Assembly: GCA_910577035.1 (NCBI GenBank)
Contig: CAJTKW010000043.1
Location: 1-12,977 of the forward strand
Direction of reading: 5' to 3'
Source of the DNA: an uncultured Acetatifactor sp.
GTDB lineage: Bacteria; Bacillota; Clostridia; Lachnospirales; Lachnospiraceae
DNA length: 12,977 bases
Shown one piece after another: positions 1 through 7,938 of the stretch. The stretch's first letter is position 1. Each line of letters starts with the position of its first letter. Made by a program: the position numbers and the translations under genes. The notes beneath the pieces were generated by a model. The model saw nothing but the letters and a program-made list of their open reading frames with translations, was not told where the DNA came from and made no database searches.

Positions 1-3000
1 TATCCATCGCCCGCTGGCTGCTCTGCCCTCCCACTCCCGCCACTCTCTGCATCTTAGTGTAGCTGTAATTATTTTTATAGGCATGGGCCTCGTCCACAAA
101 CAGGTTATCCACTCCCAATTCCTCAAAGGAAATGATGTTGTCCTTTTTTTCCGCATTATAGAGCCGGTCAAAACGCTCCTGCAGATTATGCTGGAAAATC
201 TTCATCTGTTTCAGCGTCCAGCTTTTCCCGGAGAGAGCCTTCATCTCGTTTATTTCTTCCGTGATCTGGTCCAGCTCATCTCTTATGGCGGATAACTGCC
301 GCTCTCTTGACAGGGCAATCAGTTCAAAGGAGCTGTGCCCCATAATAATACAGTCATAATCCCCGGTAGCGATACGGCTCACAAATCTCCTGCGGCGCGC
401 CTTCTCAAAATCCTTGTTTGTGGCCACCAGAATGTTGGCATTGGGATAAAGCCGCATGAACTCTGTGGCCCACTGCTCCAGCGTGTGGTTCGGCACGGCG
501 ATCAGAGGCTTGTTGCACACCCCCAGCCGCTTTCTCTCATAGGCAATGGCGCAGGCCGTCATGGTCTTTCCCGCCCCTACCTCATGGGCCACCAGCAGAT
601 TGCCGTCGCCGTAGATTCCCATAGCCACCGTATCCCGCTGGTGCTTGCGCAGAGTGATGGCCTCGTTCATATCCGGCAGCATCAGATCGTCTCCGTTGTA
701 GGTTCTGGGGCGGAGATTGTTAAAACGGTCATTATATAGGGAAGTCAGCGCCGCCCCTCTCTCCGGTTCCGCAAACAGCCAGGATTCAAATTCCATCTTG
801 ATCTGCGCCTGTTTCTCCCTGGCGAGCAGAGTTTCCTTTCTGTTCAGCACATACCGCACCTTTTCCTCACCGGTCTGGGGATCTTCATATTCCTGCCGGT
901 CACTAACCTCCACTGTCTTCAGGTTCAGGGTGTTCTCCATAATCTCATAGGCGTTCATTCGCTCTGTCCCATAAGTGCTGTTCACGGCAACGGAATATTT
1001 CTCTGCATTCTTATGGGTAATGAAATAGGCTCCCGTACATTCGGCAAATTCTATCTGAATAAAATTCTCCCGGTTATATTCACTGGTTCCAAACTTCTCA
1101 TACATGAAATTCTGGTAATACTCCACCGGTATCCATGTGGAGCCAAGCACAAAACTGATGTCCTCCGGCTTTAAGGGCTCCGGCTGCACCTGTTTTAAGG
1201 CATCCACATTCCTGCCAAACCGCTCCGGGAACTCTTCCGCTGCAAGTATGGCCTGCGCCAGCTTATCCCTGACATGTCCGCTTAAATATTCTTCCGCCAG
1301 TACCCAGCCGGATGCAGCGTCACCGTCCAGGCATCTGGCGGGATCCTGATAGACCCGCTCCCCCAGTTCCTCCAGTATGGCCTCCTTGCTGCACATAGCG
1401 CCGTCCCGCCGATAAAGGTACTGCATATAGTCCAGATCAAACTTTCCTCTGGTGTTCAGGGTGATCCGCAGAGCCTCTTCCACACTGTCCGCCGTTTTGG
1501 GCATACTCTTGGGCCGGATGGTGGCCTTAAAGAATACCGCCGTCTTTTTATATTGACCCTTTATCTTCTTCCCATGCTCATCCTCCACTTCCGCCTCAAT
1601 AGACCGCAGAAGGGGCGCATCCGCATCCCTGGAGAACGCCGTGACATTTCCCTGCGCATTCAGATAGCCGTACTTTTTTATGTATCCGTCATACTCCCGG
1701 TTTAAATCTCCCAGCAGGCCGGCCAGCTTTTCTTCATATTCCACGGTTGGCAGTTCCCATCCCTGTTCAGGATCCCCGTAAAGCTGGAAGTCCATCAGCT
1801 CCCGCAGAGCGCTACGAATACGCAGCATTCCATCCAGCCTCTCCGCTTTTTTGCCGGTCAGCTCCTGCCGGTACATCCGGGAATTTTCCCGGTAATAAAA
1901 GTTGTCGCCCACTTTGCTATAACTGTAATTCTTCACATCCGACGCTGCAGGCAGCCACTCCTTCACAACCGTGTCCTTATCCTCCGCAAGTTCGCTGGCC
2001 GGCTCTTCATACTGCCCGTGGAGTCTGCCCACTGCCTGCTCCAGCAAATCTTCCAGCTCCTGATCAGGGTATGGCTCACAAGTCACAAAATCATGGCTCC
2101 CATACATACCGGTTTTCTGCACCATTGTCCCCAGCACCATCTCCGGGTGGTCGATAAAATAACTGTTATAAGGAATCCCATTTTCATCCTTCTCCACAGA
2201 AAGCCAGGGCGTATTCCTTTCATCCGGCAGGATCTCCTGCTCCCGCTTTTTCAGAAAGAGAATATCCGTAGTGACCTCCGTTCCCGCCACCTGCTTAAAG
2301 GTATTCTCCGGGAGCCGTATAGCGCCGATCAGTTCTGCCCGCTGAGCAATATACTTCCGCACAGTCGGATTCTCCTTATCCATGGTGAACTTCGTGGTGA
2401 TGACGGCCATGATACCCCCTGCCCGCAGTTTATCCAGACTTTTTGCCAGAAAATAATCGTGTATCTTAAAGTTATGGCGGTCATATCTCCTGTCACTGAC
2501 TTTGATGTTATGAAACGGCACATTTCCCACCACCACATCGAAAAAGCTGTCCGAAAATTCTGTGTCCTCAAATCCTTTGACCAAAATGTCGGCCTGGGGG
2601 TACAGCTTTCTGGCAATACCTCCCGCAATAGGCTCCAGCTCCACCCCATATAGCTTTGATCCCCCCATGCTCTCCGGCAGCATCGAGAAAAAATTGCCCG
2701 TCCCCAGCGCCGGATCCAGAATGTTCCCTGTGCGGAAACCAAAGTTGTGCAGAGCCTGATAAATATGCCCGATCACCTTCTGATCCGTATAATAGGAAGT
2801 CAGGGTGGATGCCTCCGCCGACTGCATTTCTTCCTCCGTCAGCAGCTCCGTTATCTCGTCATATTCCTTTTCCCAGCCTTCCTTTCCGGGTGTCAAAGCA
2901 TTTGCCAGCCCGCCCCAGCCCACAAAGCGAGCCAGAATGACCTGTTCCTCCATGGTTGCAATCCTGTTCTCCCGCTGCAAAAGCTTAAGCAGCCGGATCG

Positions 3001-5266
3001 CCTCCACATTGTTCCGAAATTTTGCCTTGGGGCCGCCCTCATACAGACGGTGCTCCGGCCGATAGTGATAATTCAGTGTTCCGTCCTGAAAACGCTGTTC
3101 TGCCTCCTTTGCCAGTTCCAGGGCATATTTCTCATTTGCCTGCCCGATACGGGCCATGTCAGCTACCTGCTGTTTTGCCTCTTCCGCAGGATCCCCGCTC
3201 TCTACCGCCTGAATAACCGCCTGAGACAATTCCGCCTCTGTATAAAAAGATTTCAGCAATTCTGCCTTTTCGATCAGAGCCACCGGCAGTCTTTCCCGGA
3301 TCTTATAGCGGTCAGGTCCCTGCATCTGTTCAATGTCCCCCAGCTCCGCCGTATGGTTGCCATCCAGATAACCCAGCACCTCAAAGATTCGGCTGTCATA
3401 AGCAATCCGGCTCCCCACCAGGAACGGCATATATCCCGGCATTTCTTCTCCTTCCGTTACATCCGAAAGAATCTGGTCGCCGTCCTCTACTCTCTCCTGA
3501 TCAGAATTAAGATATAGTTCAAACAGGCTGAGCTGCCCTCCGCTGTCTCTTCTGCCTGTATCTGCCGGCGCATCTTCCGCCCCACCCGAAACAGGCTCTT
3601 CCGGTATCGGCTCATCTGAATCCCTTTCATCCGGAATGTCAAAATCACCTATGGCATCCTCTTCCTCCCGGTATGGAAGATATTCGCCATCCCGCACAAG
3701 GCCGCCTATTACATGAGCGATCACATCCCATGACAGGCGCACGAAACCGTCCTTTCCGAAAAAGAAATCCGCTGCATCCCTTCCCGGCACAATTCCCCTC
3801 GTCCCGTCCCCGCTCTTCCGAAAACCGTAATCCCCATAAATATCCCTGACCGCATCCCGCTTTACCGACACGGCATCCGTCTGCCGGAACACCTGGTTGA
3901 TCCGGTCATACAAATCCTGGGGATATACATCGGTATCCGTCAAAAGCCTCTGTATCTCATCCCAATCCTCAAGTTCCCTGACATTCTCCTTTGTTGCGGA
4001 TTCCTCCAGACGGAAAAAGGAACCCTGGGCGGTATTCTCCACCTTGGGTTCCCCAACATTCCTTTTCTCAGGATCCGGCCCTGCCGTTTCCTCTTCCCTG
4101 CCTTTTGTATTCCTTTCCGTTTCTATCGGAACCGGTAAGCCACTTCCTGCAGTACGATTTCTTCCGCCTGCCTGGTTATCATCTCCATGTGGCCGGCCCT
4201 CTCCAGCGTGTCCTCGGTCTCCGGCATGGGCTGTACCTTCAAAAGCTGCTGTATCAGCGCCTCCTTCTTTTCCTCCGCCTCTGCGTCCACCTTGTCCATC
4301 ATCTCGTTGATCTGCCCCAGGGCGATCAGTTCCGACAGCCTCTGAGGGTGTTTCGACTGCATGTAGTCCTTCCACCTTGTGCCGAACATCCCTGCCGGCC
4401 TCCGGTCGTGTTCCCCGTTCTCTGATATTCGGAGATTCGGGTACAGCATCCCGTCCTCCCCTTTCCTGTATTCCAGTTTTGCTAACGGCTCTCTGCTCAT
4501 ATCTCCGGCTCCTTTCTTCCTTGATTTCCTCAATCTGCCTGTGTATCTCTGAGAGCACCGGCCTCGCTATGGCGCAGGCATAATATCCAAGCCCCATAAA
4601 CAGCTCCAGACTCCCGAAATGGCTGATATTCTCAAAAGCTCCCGTTTCCTCAAAAATTTCCGTCCCGATTCCGCACTTTTTAAATATGATATAGGCGGCG
4701 CTGTCCGATACCAGTTTTGCGAACTCTTCCTGCACTGCCTCCGTGGGCAGCCCGTACAGCACACTATCCTCATCCCTGACCTCCACACGGGAAAGATACT
4801 TTTCCAAAAATAAGTCTGCCTGCATACTGGCAAGCTGGCACAGACAATTTTCTATGTTATCGCTGTCCGTCCCAAACCTGTCATGAAACCTGCGCAGGAC
4901 TTCCGGCTGATACTGCCGCTCCAACGACCACACAGCGCTCATGGCTTTGCGGAATCCCTCATAGCTGCCACGGGTATCTGCAAGGTCAAAATAATAGGTA
5001 AGCGTGGCTTTCGGGGCATTCATGTCCACAACGCCGATCCCCTTGGAACCTGCTTTCAAATACCGCCCCGTCTGCCTCTCCCAGCCCGCTTTTGTGGCAA
5101 GAAGTCCTGCGTCCGGCCTCTGCACATAGATCAACACGTTCTTGTCAAAGGACATTTTATAATACTTTGACACGCTGGACAAAAGCCCCATCCACTCTGT
5201 CCTGTTCCGTGTCAATGCCTGCACCGATTGACGGTACAGGTCTGCCAGATAAGTCTCCCTACCCAA
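1..5266 (-). CDS. ArdC-like / N6-adenine methylase / SNF2-DEAH helicase giant protein of the element, 3' end outside window
   Basis: About 1755 residues are visible and the frame is still open at position 1. Residues ~1-235 form the N-terminal ArdC/DUF1738-like domain (VLIYVQRPDAG, GRYLKAGSKGIGVVD, YYFDLADTRG). Residues ~236-390 are an Arg/Gly/Glu-rich, probably disordered linker. After an acidic stretch and the family motif ARFVGWGGL comes an N6-adenine methylase domain with the SAM motif DPALGTGNF (~851) and GNVPF (~914-918) in place of NPPF/Y, as usual for this family. A helicase core follows, with Walker A AHEVGAGKT (~1560-1568) and DEAH (~1725-1728). The role is inferred: DNA processing or anti-restriction during transfer. 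The start is uncertain. TTG at 5266 overlaps the parB stop by 8 nt and follows AGGGCGG. GTG at 5290 is the alternative; an in-frame stop at 5318-5320 limits the choice. The frame agreed at every point sampled, and every codon from 4100 to 4597 was read without a stop. Confidence 0.93.
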   Translation of the reverse strand, partial: MGRETYLADLYRQSVQALTRNRTEWMGLLSSVSKYYKMSFDKNVLIYVQRPDAGLLATKAGWERQTGRYLKAGSKGIGVVDMNAPKATLTYYFDLADTRGSYEGFRKAMSAVWSLERQYQPEVLRRFHDRFGTDSDNIENCLCQLASMQADLFLEKYLSRVEVRDEDSVLYGLPTEAVQEEFAKLVSDSAAYIIFKKCGIGTEIFEETGAFENISHFGSLELFMGLGYYACAIARPVLSEIHRQIEEIKEERSRRYEQRAVSKTGIQERGGRDAVPESPNIRERGTRPEAGRDVRHKVEGLHAVETPSEAVGTDRPGADQRDDGQGGRRGGGKEGGADTAAFEGTAHAGDRGHAGEGRPHGDDNQAGGRNRTAGSGLPVPIETERNTKGREEETAGPDPEKRNVGEPKVENTAQGSFFRLEESATKENVRELEDWDEIQRLLTDTDVYPQDLYDRINQVFRQTDAVSVKRDAVRDIYGDYGFRKSGDGTRGIVPGRDAADFFFGKDGFVRLSWDVIAHVIGGLVRDGEYLPYREEEDAIGDFDIPDERDSDEPIPEEPVSGGAEDAPADTGRRDSGGQLSLFELYLNSDQERVEDGDQILSDVTEGEEMPGYMPFLVGSRIAYDSRIFEVLGYLDGNHTAELGDIEQMQGPDRYKIRERLPVALIEKAELLKSFYTEAELSQAVIQAVESGDPAEEAKQQVADMARIGQANEKYALELAKEAEQRFQDGTLNYHYRPEHRLYEGGPKAKFRNNVEAIRLLKLLQRENRIATMEEQVILARFVGWGGLANALTPGKEGWEKEYDEITELLTEEEMQSAEASTLTSYYTDQKVIGHIYQALHNFGFRTGNILDPALGTGNFFSMLPESMGGSKLYGVELEPIAGGIARKLYPQADILVKGFEDTEFSDSFFDVVVGNVPFHNIKVSDRRYDRHNFKIHDYFLAKSLDKLRAGGIMAVITTKFTMDKENPTVRKYIAQRAELIGAIRLPENTFKQVAGTEVTTDILFLKKREQEILPDERNTPWLSVEKDENGIPYNSYFIDHPEMVLGTMVQKTGMYGSHDFVTCEPYPDQELEDLLEQAVGRLHGQYEEPASELAEDKDTVVKEWLPAASDVKNYSYSKVGDNFYYRENSRMYRQELTGKKAERLDGMLRIRSALRELMDFQLYGDPEQGWELPTVEYEEKLAGLLGDLNREYDGYIKKYGYLNAQGNVTAFSRDADAPLLRSIEAEVEDEHGKKIKGQYKKTAVFFKATIRPKSMPKTADSVEEALRITLNTRGKFDLDYMQYLYRRDGAMCSKEAILEELGERVYQDPARCLDGDAASGWVLAEEYLSGHVRDKLAQAILAAEEFPERFGRNVDALKQVQPEPLKPEDISFVLGSTWIPVEYYQNFMYEKFGTSEYNRENFIQIEFAECTGAYFITHKNAEKYSVAVNSTYGTERMNAYEIMENTLNLKTVEVSDRQEYEDPQTGEEKVRYVLNRKETLLAREKQAQIKMEFESWLFAEPERGAALTSLYNDRFNNLRPRTYNGDDLMLPDMNEAITLRKHQRDTVAMGIYGDGNLLVAHEVGAGKTMTACAIAYERKRLGVCNKPLIAVPNHTLEQWATEFMRLYPNANILVATNKDFEKARRRRFVSRIATGDYDCIIMGHSSFELIALSRERQLSAIRDELDQITEEINEMKALSGKSWTLKQMKIFQHNLQERFDRLYNAEKKDNIISFEELGVDNLFVDEAHAYKNNYSYTKMQRVAGVGGQSSQRAMD
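4123..4500 (-). CDS. tnpV: TnpV-family transposon-encoded protein, nested out of frame in the helicase gene
   Basis: The 125-residue product matches the TnpV family (Pfam TnpV, first known from Tn4451-type elements) along its length: DGMLYPNL near the N-terminus, GMFGTRWKDYMQ, a helical charged middle with LGQINEMMDKVDAEAEE, and the C-terminal AEEIVLQEVAYRF. TnpV's biochemical role is unknown; it is small, acidic/helical and recurs on mobile elements. ATG at 4500 is preceded by AAAGGAG with an 8-nt spacer, much better than a TTG at 4533 that would add 11 residues. The whole gene lies in another frame inside the linker of the giant protein (its residues ~256-382), so 378 nt are apparently read in two frames. 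Family match is strong. Dual expression is inferred from the ribosome binding site and conserved sequence. Confidence 0.85.
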   Translation of the reverse strand: MSREPLAKLEYRKGEDGMLYPNLRISENGEHDRRPAGMFGTRWKDYMQSKHPQRLSELIALGQINEMMDKVDAEAEEKKEALIQQLLKVQPMPETEDTLERAGHMEMITRQAEEIVLQEVAYRFR

Positions 5267-6329
5267 TCTGCCGCCCTGTATTTTCGCCACTCTGGGCGAA
5301 ATAGAACTCCAGCGCCTTTATGATCGTTTCCTCGATTTCCTTCCTGCTCTGCTGATTGTCAAAAAACCTGTTGATAACAGTCTCTTTTATCCTGATGGGC
5401 TGTAAACTGCTCTTCGGTTTCCTGGACTTTTCCTCCGTAATGATCTGCCGGATCCGTTCCTCGGTCAGCTTTCCTTTTCTGGCATAATCATGCAGAAGGG
5501 CGGATTTTTTGGTATCTATGCGGTAATTGTCCCTGACGATCAGTTCTGCGATCAATGGCTGCTGCTCCGCTTTCACAAAAGAAATATCATAAGCCGCCTC
5601 AAATCCCAGTGCCTTTGCGTCCAGACAGTCCAGCAGCGGCGGGATAAGCGTCGCTATCTTAAGATACCGGGCGATACGGTCCCTGCTCAGCCCGTATTCC
5701 CCGCTGACTTCCGCTCCTGCATCCAACTTCTTTGGGTTTCCCAATGAAGTCTCGTTTTCCCCGTTTTCATGCGGGTTTAAGAGCTCTTCAAGCTCCTTTA
5801 AAAGGTCATTTCTCCTGCCCTGGCTCTTGATGGCGTCATAGTGCTGTTTCAGGCAGTACGCCTTTTCAGAGGGACTTAAATCGTCAAAAGAACGCTGACG
5901 CAGGTTCGTCTCCGTCACGATCAGAACGGCGTCCTCATAGGTCAGATCCTCCCGGATCACAACGGGACCCTTGGTAAGCCCTGCCAGCTTTGCCGCATTG
6001 ACACGGTTGTGCCCGCTCAGTATGGTATACCTGTCCTCCTGTCTCCAGAGGATGATGGGCTCCAGAATTCCAAGCTCCCGGATGCTCTCCACCATGTCAT
6101 TCAGCCTCTGGCCGGTATACAGCTTAAACTTATGGTCAGGGAACGGCTCCATACGGTCAAATTCCATTTCCGCCAGTCCCGCCCCGGTCCCTCCCTGCCC
6201 CGGCTGTGATGCCTGCTCCTTGGTCTGAAAGTCAAACAAATCGTCCATTCCGTCCAGACTGGAATTAAGCAATGTGTTCACTGGTGCTTTCGATGCCCTT
6301 GCCGGTATTTTTGGTGTCTTTGTCGCCAT
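5259..6329 (-). CDS. parB: ParB-like nuclease/partition protein
   Basis: This 356-residue protein pairs with the upstream ParA, presumably as the centromere-binding partner that stabilises the excised or replicating element. Residues ~55-135 are the ParB/Spo0J N-terminal domain, with ILEPIILWRQ, the nucleotide-pocket motif SGHNRVNAAKLAG (GERR-type box) and TNLRQRSFDDLSPSEKA. A helix-turn-helix region follows (EYGLSRDRIARYLKIA, then LGFEAAYDIS). The C-terminus is basic and helical. The start overlaps the parA 3' end by 65 nt, preceded by AAAGGAG nine bases upstream, so translation is probably coupled. Its stop overlaps the likely TTG of the giant protein. No parS-like site is recognisable nearby. 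Confidence 0.93.
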   Translation of the reverse strand: MATKTPKIPARASKAPVNTLLNSSLDGMDDLFDFQTKEQASQPGQGGTGAGLAEMEFDRMEPFPDHKFKLYTGQRLNDMVESIRELGILEPIILWRQEDRYTILSGHNRVNAAKLAGLTKGPVVIREDLTYEDAVLIVTETNLRQRSFDDLSPSEKAYCLKQHYDAIKSQGRRNDLLKELEELLNPHENGENETSLGNPKKLDAGAEVSGEYGLSRDRIARYLKIATLIPPLLDCLDAKALGFEAAYDISFVKAEQQPLIAELIVRDNYRIDTKKSALLHDYARKGKLTEERIRQIITEEKSRKPKSSLQPIRIKETVINRFFDNQQSRKEIEETIIKALEFYFAQSGENTGRQIG

Positions 6330-7107
6330 TTCCCATCAACTCCTTTACAAATTTTTCATAGGCTTTCGCCGCCGGGTTGTCCGGCTCATACTCGCAGATC
6401 GTCATGCCGTATTCCACGGCCTCCGGCACCTTGATCGAGCGGGGAATGCTGTTGGTGAAGATGCGCACCCTCTCCCCCAGCGCCTGCTGTAACTGCGCCT
6501 TCACCCGCTTAGATACCCTTGTCCGCTCGTTATCCATGGTGATCAGGATGCCCTCGATCTCCAATCCTGCGTTGGCGTGGCTCTTGATCCTGTGGAATGC
6601 CCGCAGGAACTCCGCCATTCCCTCCACCGCCAGCGTCTCCGACTGCACCGGAATGAGCAGGCTGTCACAGCATATCATCACATTTATCATGGCCGTCCCC
6701 ATCTTCGGCATCCCGTCGATAAGGATGTAATCGTACTGCTCTTTAATGGTATCTACGAATTCCTTCAGCTTGTACTCCGCAAAATCGGTATCGCACATCA
6801 GCTTGTCAAAGTTGTCCAGCTTATTGTTCGCCGGGATCAGGTCTACCCCGGTCTCCGTCCTTATCATGTAATCCTCACTGTCCGGCAGTTTTTCGTTCAT
6901 CACGATACATTTCAGAATGTCATAGATCGTCACGGTCAACTGCTCCGGCGCCGCCACCCCGCATAACTTGGTCGTGTGCCTCTGCCCGTCAAAGTCAATC
7001 AATGCCACCCTGCACCCTTCCTTAGACAGCAGATATGACAGGGTCGTGGCGGTCGTGGTCTTACCTACGCCACCCTTTCTGTTTACGATTCCTAAAACCT
7101 TGCCCAT
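6265..7107 (-). CDS. parA: ParA/Soj-family ATPase
   Basis: A 280-residue Walker-type partition ATPase. The deviant Walker A motif NRKGGVGKTTTATTL lies at residues ~9-23, with the signature lysine. Walker A' is ALIDFDGQRHTT, where most ParA proteins have DxDPQG. Walker B is YILIDGMPKMG, with Gly-Met where DCPP is usual. A later ParA-type region reads LIPVQSETLAVEGMAEF. The deviations are common among element-borne ParA proteins. It is the first full-size gene inside the element edge, and heads a tightly packed operon with parB and the giant protein. An AGAGGAAA site ~10 nt upstream supports ATG at 7107. Expression is probably governed by the leader at 7108-7500. Role: segregation or maintenance of the element, inferred from family. 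Confidence 0.95.
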   Translation of the reverse strand: MGKVLGIVNRKGGVGKTTTATTLSYLLSKEGCRVALIDFDGQRHTTKLCGVAAPEQLTVTIYDILKCIVMNEKLPDSEDYMIRTETGVDLIPANNKLDNFDKLMCDTDFAEYKLKEFVDTIKEQYDYILIDGMPKMGTAMINVMICCDSLLIPVQSETLAVEGMAEFLRAFHRIKSHANAGLEIEGILITMDNERTRVSKRVKAQLQQALGERVRIFTNSIPRSIKVPEAVEYGMTICEYEPDNPAAKAYEKFVKELMGNGDKDTKNTGKGIESTSEHIA

Positions 7108-7211
7108 TTGCCTGTTTCCTCTCTGTTGTTAAATCTGTTATCTGGTTACATTGAATCTGGATAAAAACAGAACCTTACATCTACCTCCTTTGCTCCTGTG
7201 TGGTGGCTAAA

Positions 7212-7340
7212 TCAGCCTCTTACCAGCATTATCCTTTTCCGGCCTTTTTCCGGGCGAAAAAAAGCGGGACTAAAGGAGCCTGCACGAAAGAAAGCTAATT
7301 TAGTCCCACCTAAATCATTATTCAGTTGTAATGGGCACAT
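7212..7340 (-). CDS. Candidate 42-aa leader peptide upstream of parA
   Basis: ATG at 7340 follows CAGGG with a 5-nt spacer. The product starts MCPLQLNNDLGGTKLAFF and ends KRIMLVRG, with a stop at 7212-7214, 104 nt before parA. Both arms of the terminator hairpin lie inside this frame (about codons 12-25), so a ribosome translating it would melt the stem, as in attenuators of tet(M) and erm type. It is Phe- and Arg-rich, with no known domain and no obvious signal peptide. It could instead be a chance ORF over a structured leader. Nothing in the window shows what would stall the ribosome. Confidence 0.45.
   Translation of the reverse strand: MCPLQLNNDLGGTKLAFFRAGSFSPAFFRPEKGRKRIMLVRG
7255..7307 (-). 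terminator. Rho-independent terminator/attenuator before parA
   Basis: Read on the minus strand, GGGACTAAA (7299-7307) and TTTAGTCCC (7266-7274) form a perfect 9-bp stem with a 24-nt loop, followed by GC and seven T (7257-7263). The direction and place fit stopping transcripts that enter the element from the host peptidase promoter, or attenuating the element's own leader transcript. The large loop lowers certainty. Confidence 0.6.
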
Positions 7341-7479
7341 AAGTACCCTGCCAGATGCCGATAGTCAATCTGCCTTGTGTTAAATAACTGCAAATATTCT
7401 TTTTGATTGCTGGAGCGGGCCCGTCCTCACTCAAAAATGACCACCTATCCGGCACTTTTTCGTAGGACTAAATCAGCGG

Positions 7480-7502
7480 AACCTCCTGATTTTACTGAGG
7501 TT
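7480..7502. repeat. Inverted repeat close to the element edge
   Basis: AACCTC (7480-7485) and GAGGTT (7497-7502) form a 6-bp inverted repeat with an 11-nt loop, about 30 bp inside the inferred edge. It could be a recombinase-binding or small hairpin site. No function is shown. Confidence 0.35.
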
Positions 7503-7505
7503 TTG

Positions 7506-7916
7506 CTAACCTGACAATAGAATAACACGCTCCCCACTGTCCAGTACCGCCACCAGCACCCCTCTTCCTGTCAAAGACAGATCCTGCCCGGATAACTGCC
7601 GTATGCAGGAATCCGTAACAGGATCTGTCACCTCATAGAAAAAGCGCTTGGGCTTTTCCACATATTCAATTTCCTCCAGCTCCGCCACCCGCTCCACCAG
7701 ACCATCCGGCACAGTCAATATGGCGTATCCGGCAATCAGATATTCAACCTGTACGTTCAGGGCCTCCAGCACATCCAGGCTGCCGTGATATTTTACGATC
7801 AACTCCCAGCTCCGGGTAATATCGTTAAACCCTACATTCAGCTCCTCTGTCCTTTCCCTTGTCTCCTCCGATGTCTGCAGCGCCAGCTGCAAAAGGTCTT
7901 CCAGCTTCTGATTCAT
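7506..7916 (-). pseudogene. S8 (subtilisin-like) peptidase, 5' fragment truncated by the element
   Basis: The first ~128 codons match the N-terminal region of the clostridial CspA/B-like S8 peptidases: MNQKLEDLLQLALQTSEE, WELIVKYHGSL, EYLIAGYAILTVP, IEYVEKPKRFFYEV, then GRGVLVAVLDSG with the catalytic Asp. In this family the next residues normally read IDY or similar and the catalytic domain goes on for hundreds of residues with His and Ser. Here GGG (7533-7535) is followed by eight unrelated codons (ERVILLSG) and TAG at 7506-7508. The catalytic His and Ser are absent, so the product cannot be an active protease. ATG at 7916 has GGGGGAGT ~9 nt upstream. The missing 3' part is expected at the far end of the element. 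Confidence 0.9.
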
Positions 7917-7938
7917 CTGCTGTACTCCCCCGCCTTCC

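Larger units (their letters stand above)
7205..7476. repeat. Dispersed CTAAATCA-type motif in the element end
   Basis: On the plus strand CTAAATCAG occurs at 7207-7215 (inside GGCTAAATCAGCC) and at 7468-7476 (inside GGACTAAATCAG). CTAAATCA occurs at 7310-7317. Related GGGACTAAA is at 7266-7274, with its inverse TTTAGTCCC at 7299-7307. Such repeats near an element end may be protein-binding sites (recombinase arm sites, parS) or RNA-pairing segments. Which of these applies cannot be decided from one copy. Confidence 0.5.
7108..7505 (-). promoter_or_regulatory. Element-end leader upstream of parA with candidate attenuation switch
   Basis: This 398-nt gap has no full-size gene, but on the minus strand it shows an ordered set of signals. 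There is a segment CTGATTTAGTCC (7465-7476), then a 42-codon ORF (7212-7340). A terminator hairpin with 5' arm GGGACTAAA (7299-7307) and 3' arm TTTAGTCCC (7266-7274) lies inside that ORF. A further CTGATTTAG copy follows at 7207-7215, then a strong SD at 7181-7191. The first segment can pair with GGACTAAATTAG (7295-7306, one G-U pair), which contains most of the terminator 5' arm, so two exclusive structures are possible. A TTGACT-17-TACTTA promoter-like pair overlaps the leader ATG but is weak. The regulatory role is inference. Confidence 0.5.
1..7532. mobile_element. One end of an integrative/conjugative element (partial)
   Basis: The block parA, parB, ArdC-like/methylase/SNF2 giant protein and TnpV is typical of conjugative and mobilizable elements of Clostridia; that is family knowledge. 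In the sequence, the right edge is placed at about 7532/7533 because an S8 peptidase reading frame is intact up to its LDSG motif there and then turns into unrelated sequence ending in a stop at 7506. About 425 bp of non-coding sequence with repeats, a leader ORF and a terminator lie between the edge and parA. The left end, recombinase, relaxase and transfer genes are outside the window, so the integrase class and att core cannot be seen. Exact edge uncertain by a few bases. Confidence 0.85.

Noticed and set aside
335..739. Plus-strand frames of 60-256 codons across 83-6966 and 7785-9925
   Set aside because: They lie antisense to well-supported minus-strand genes, resemble no family and lack consistent ribosome binding sites.
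2329..2742. 137-codon minus-strand frame in the helicase region
   Set aside because: It is an out-of-frame reading of the methylase domain; the true frame there gives DPALGTGNF and GNVPF motifs. Unlike the TnpV frame it resembles no family and has a Trp/Arg-rich shadow composition.
4100..5266. Separate gene for the N-terminal ArdC-like domain, ending before the helicase
   Set aside because: No stop was found in that frame between 4597 and 4100, and the same frame continues into the methylase/helicase part, so one gene is called.
7108..7505. T-box or metabolite riboswitch
   Set aside because: No T-box sequence or recognisable aptamer core was seen. Only the terminator, pairing segments and leader ORF can be supported.
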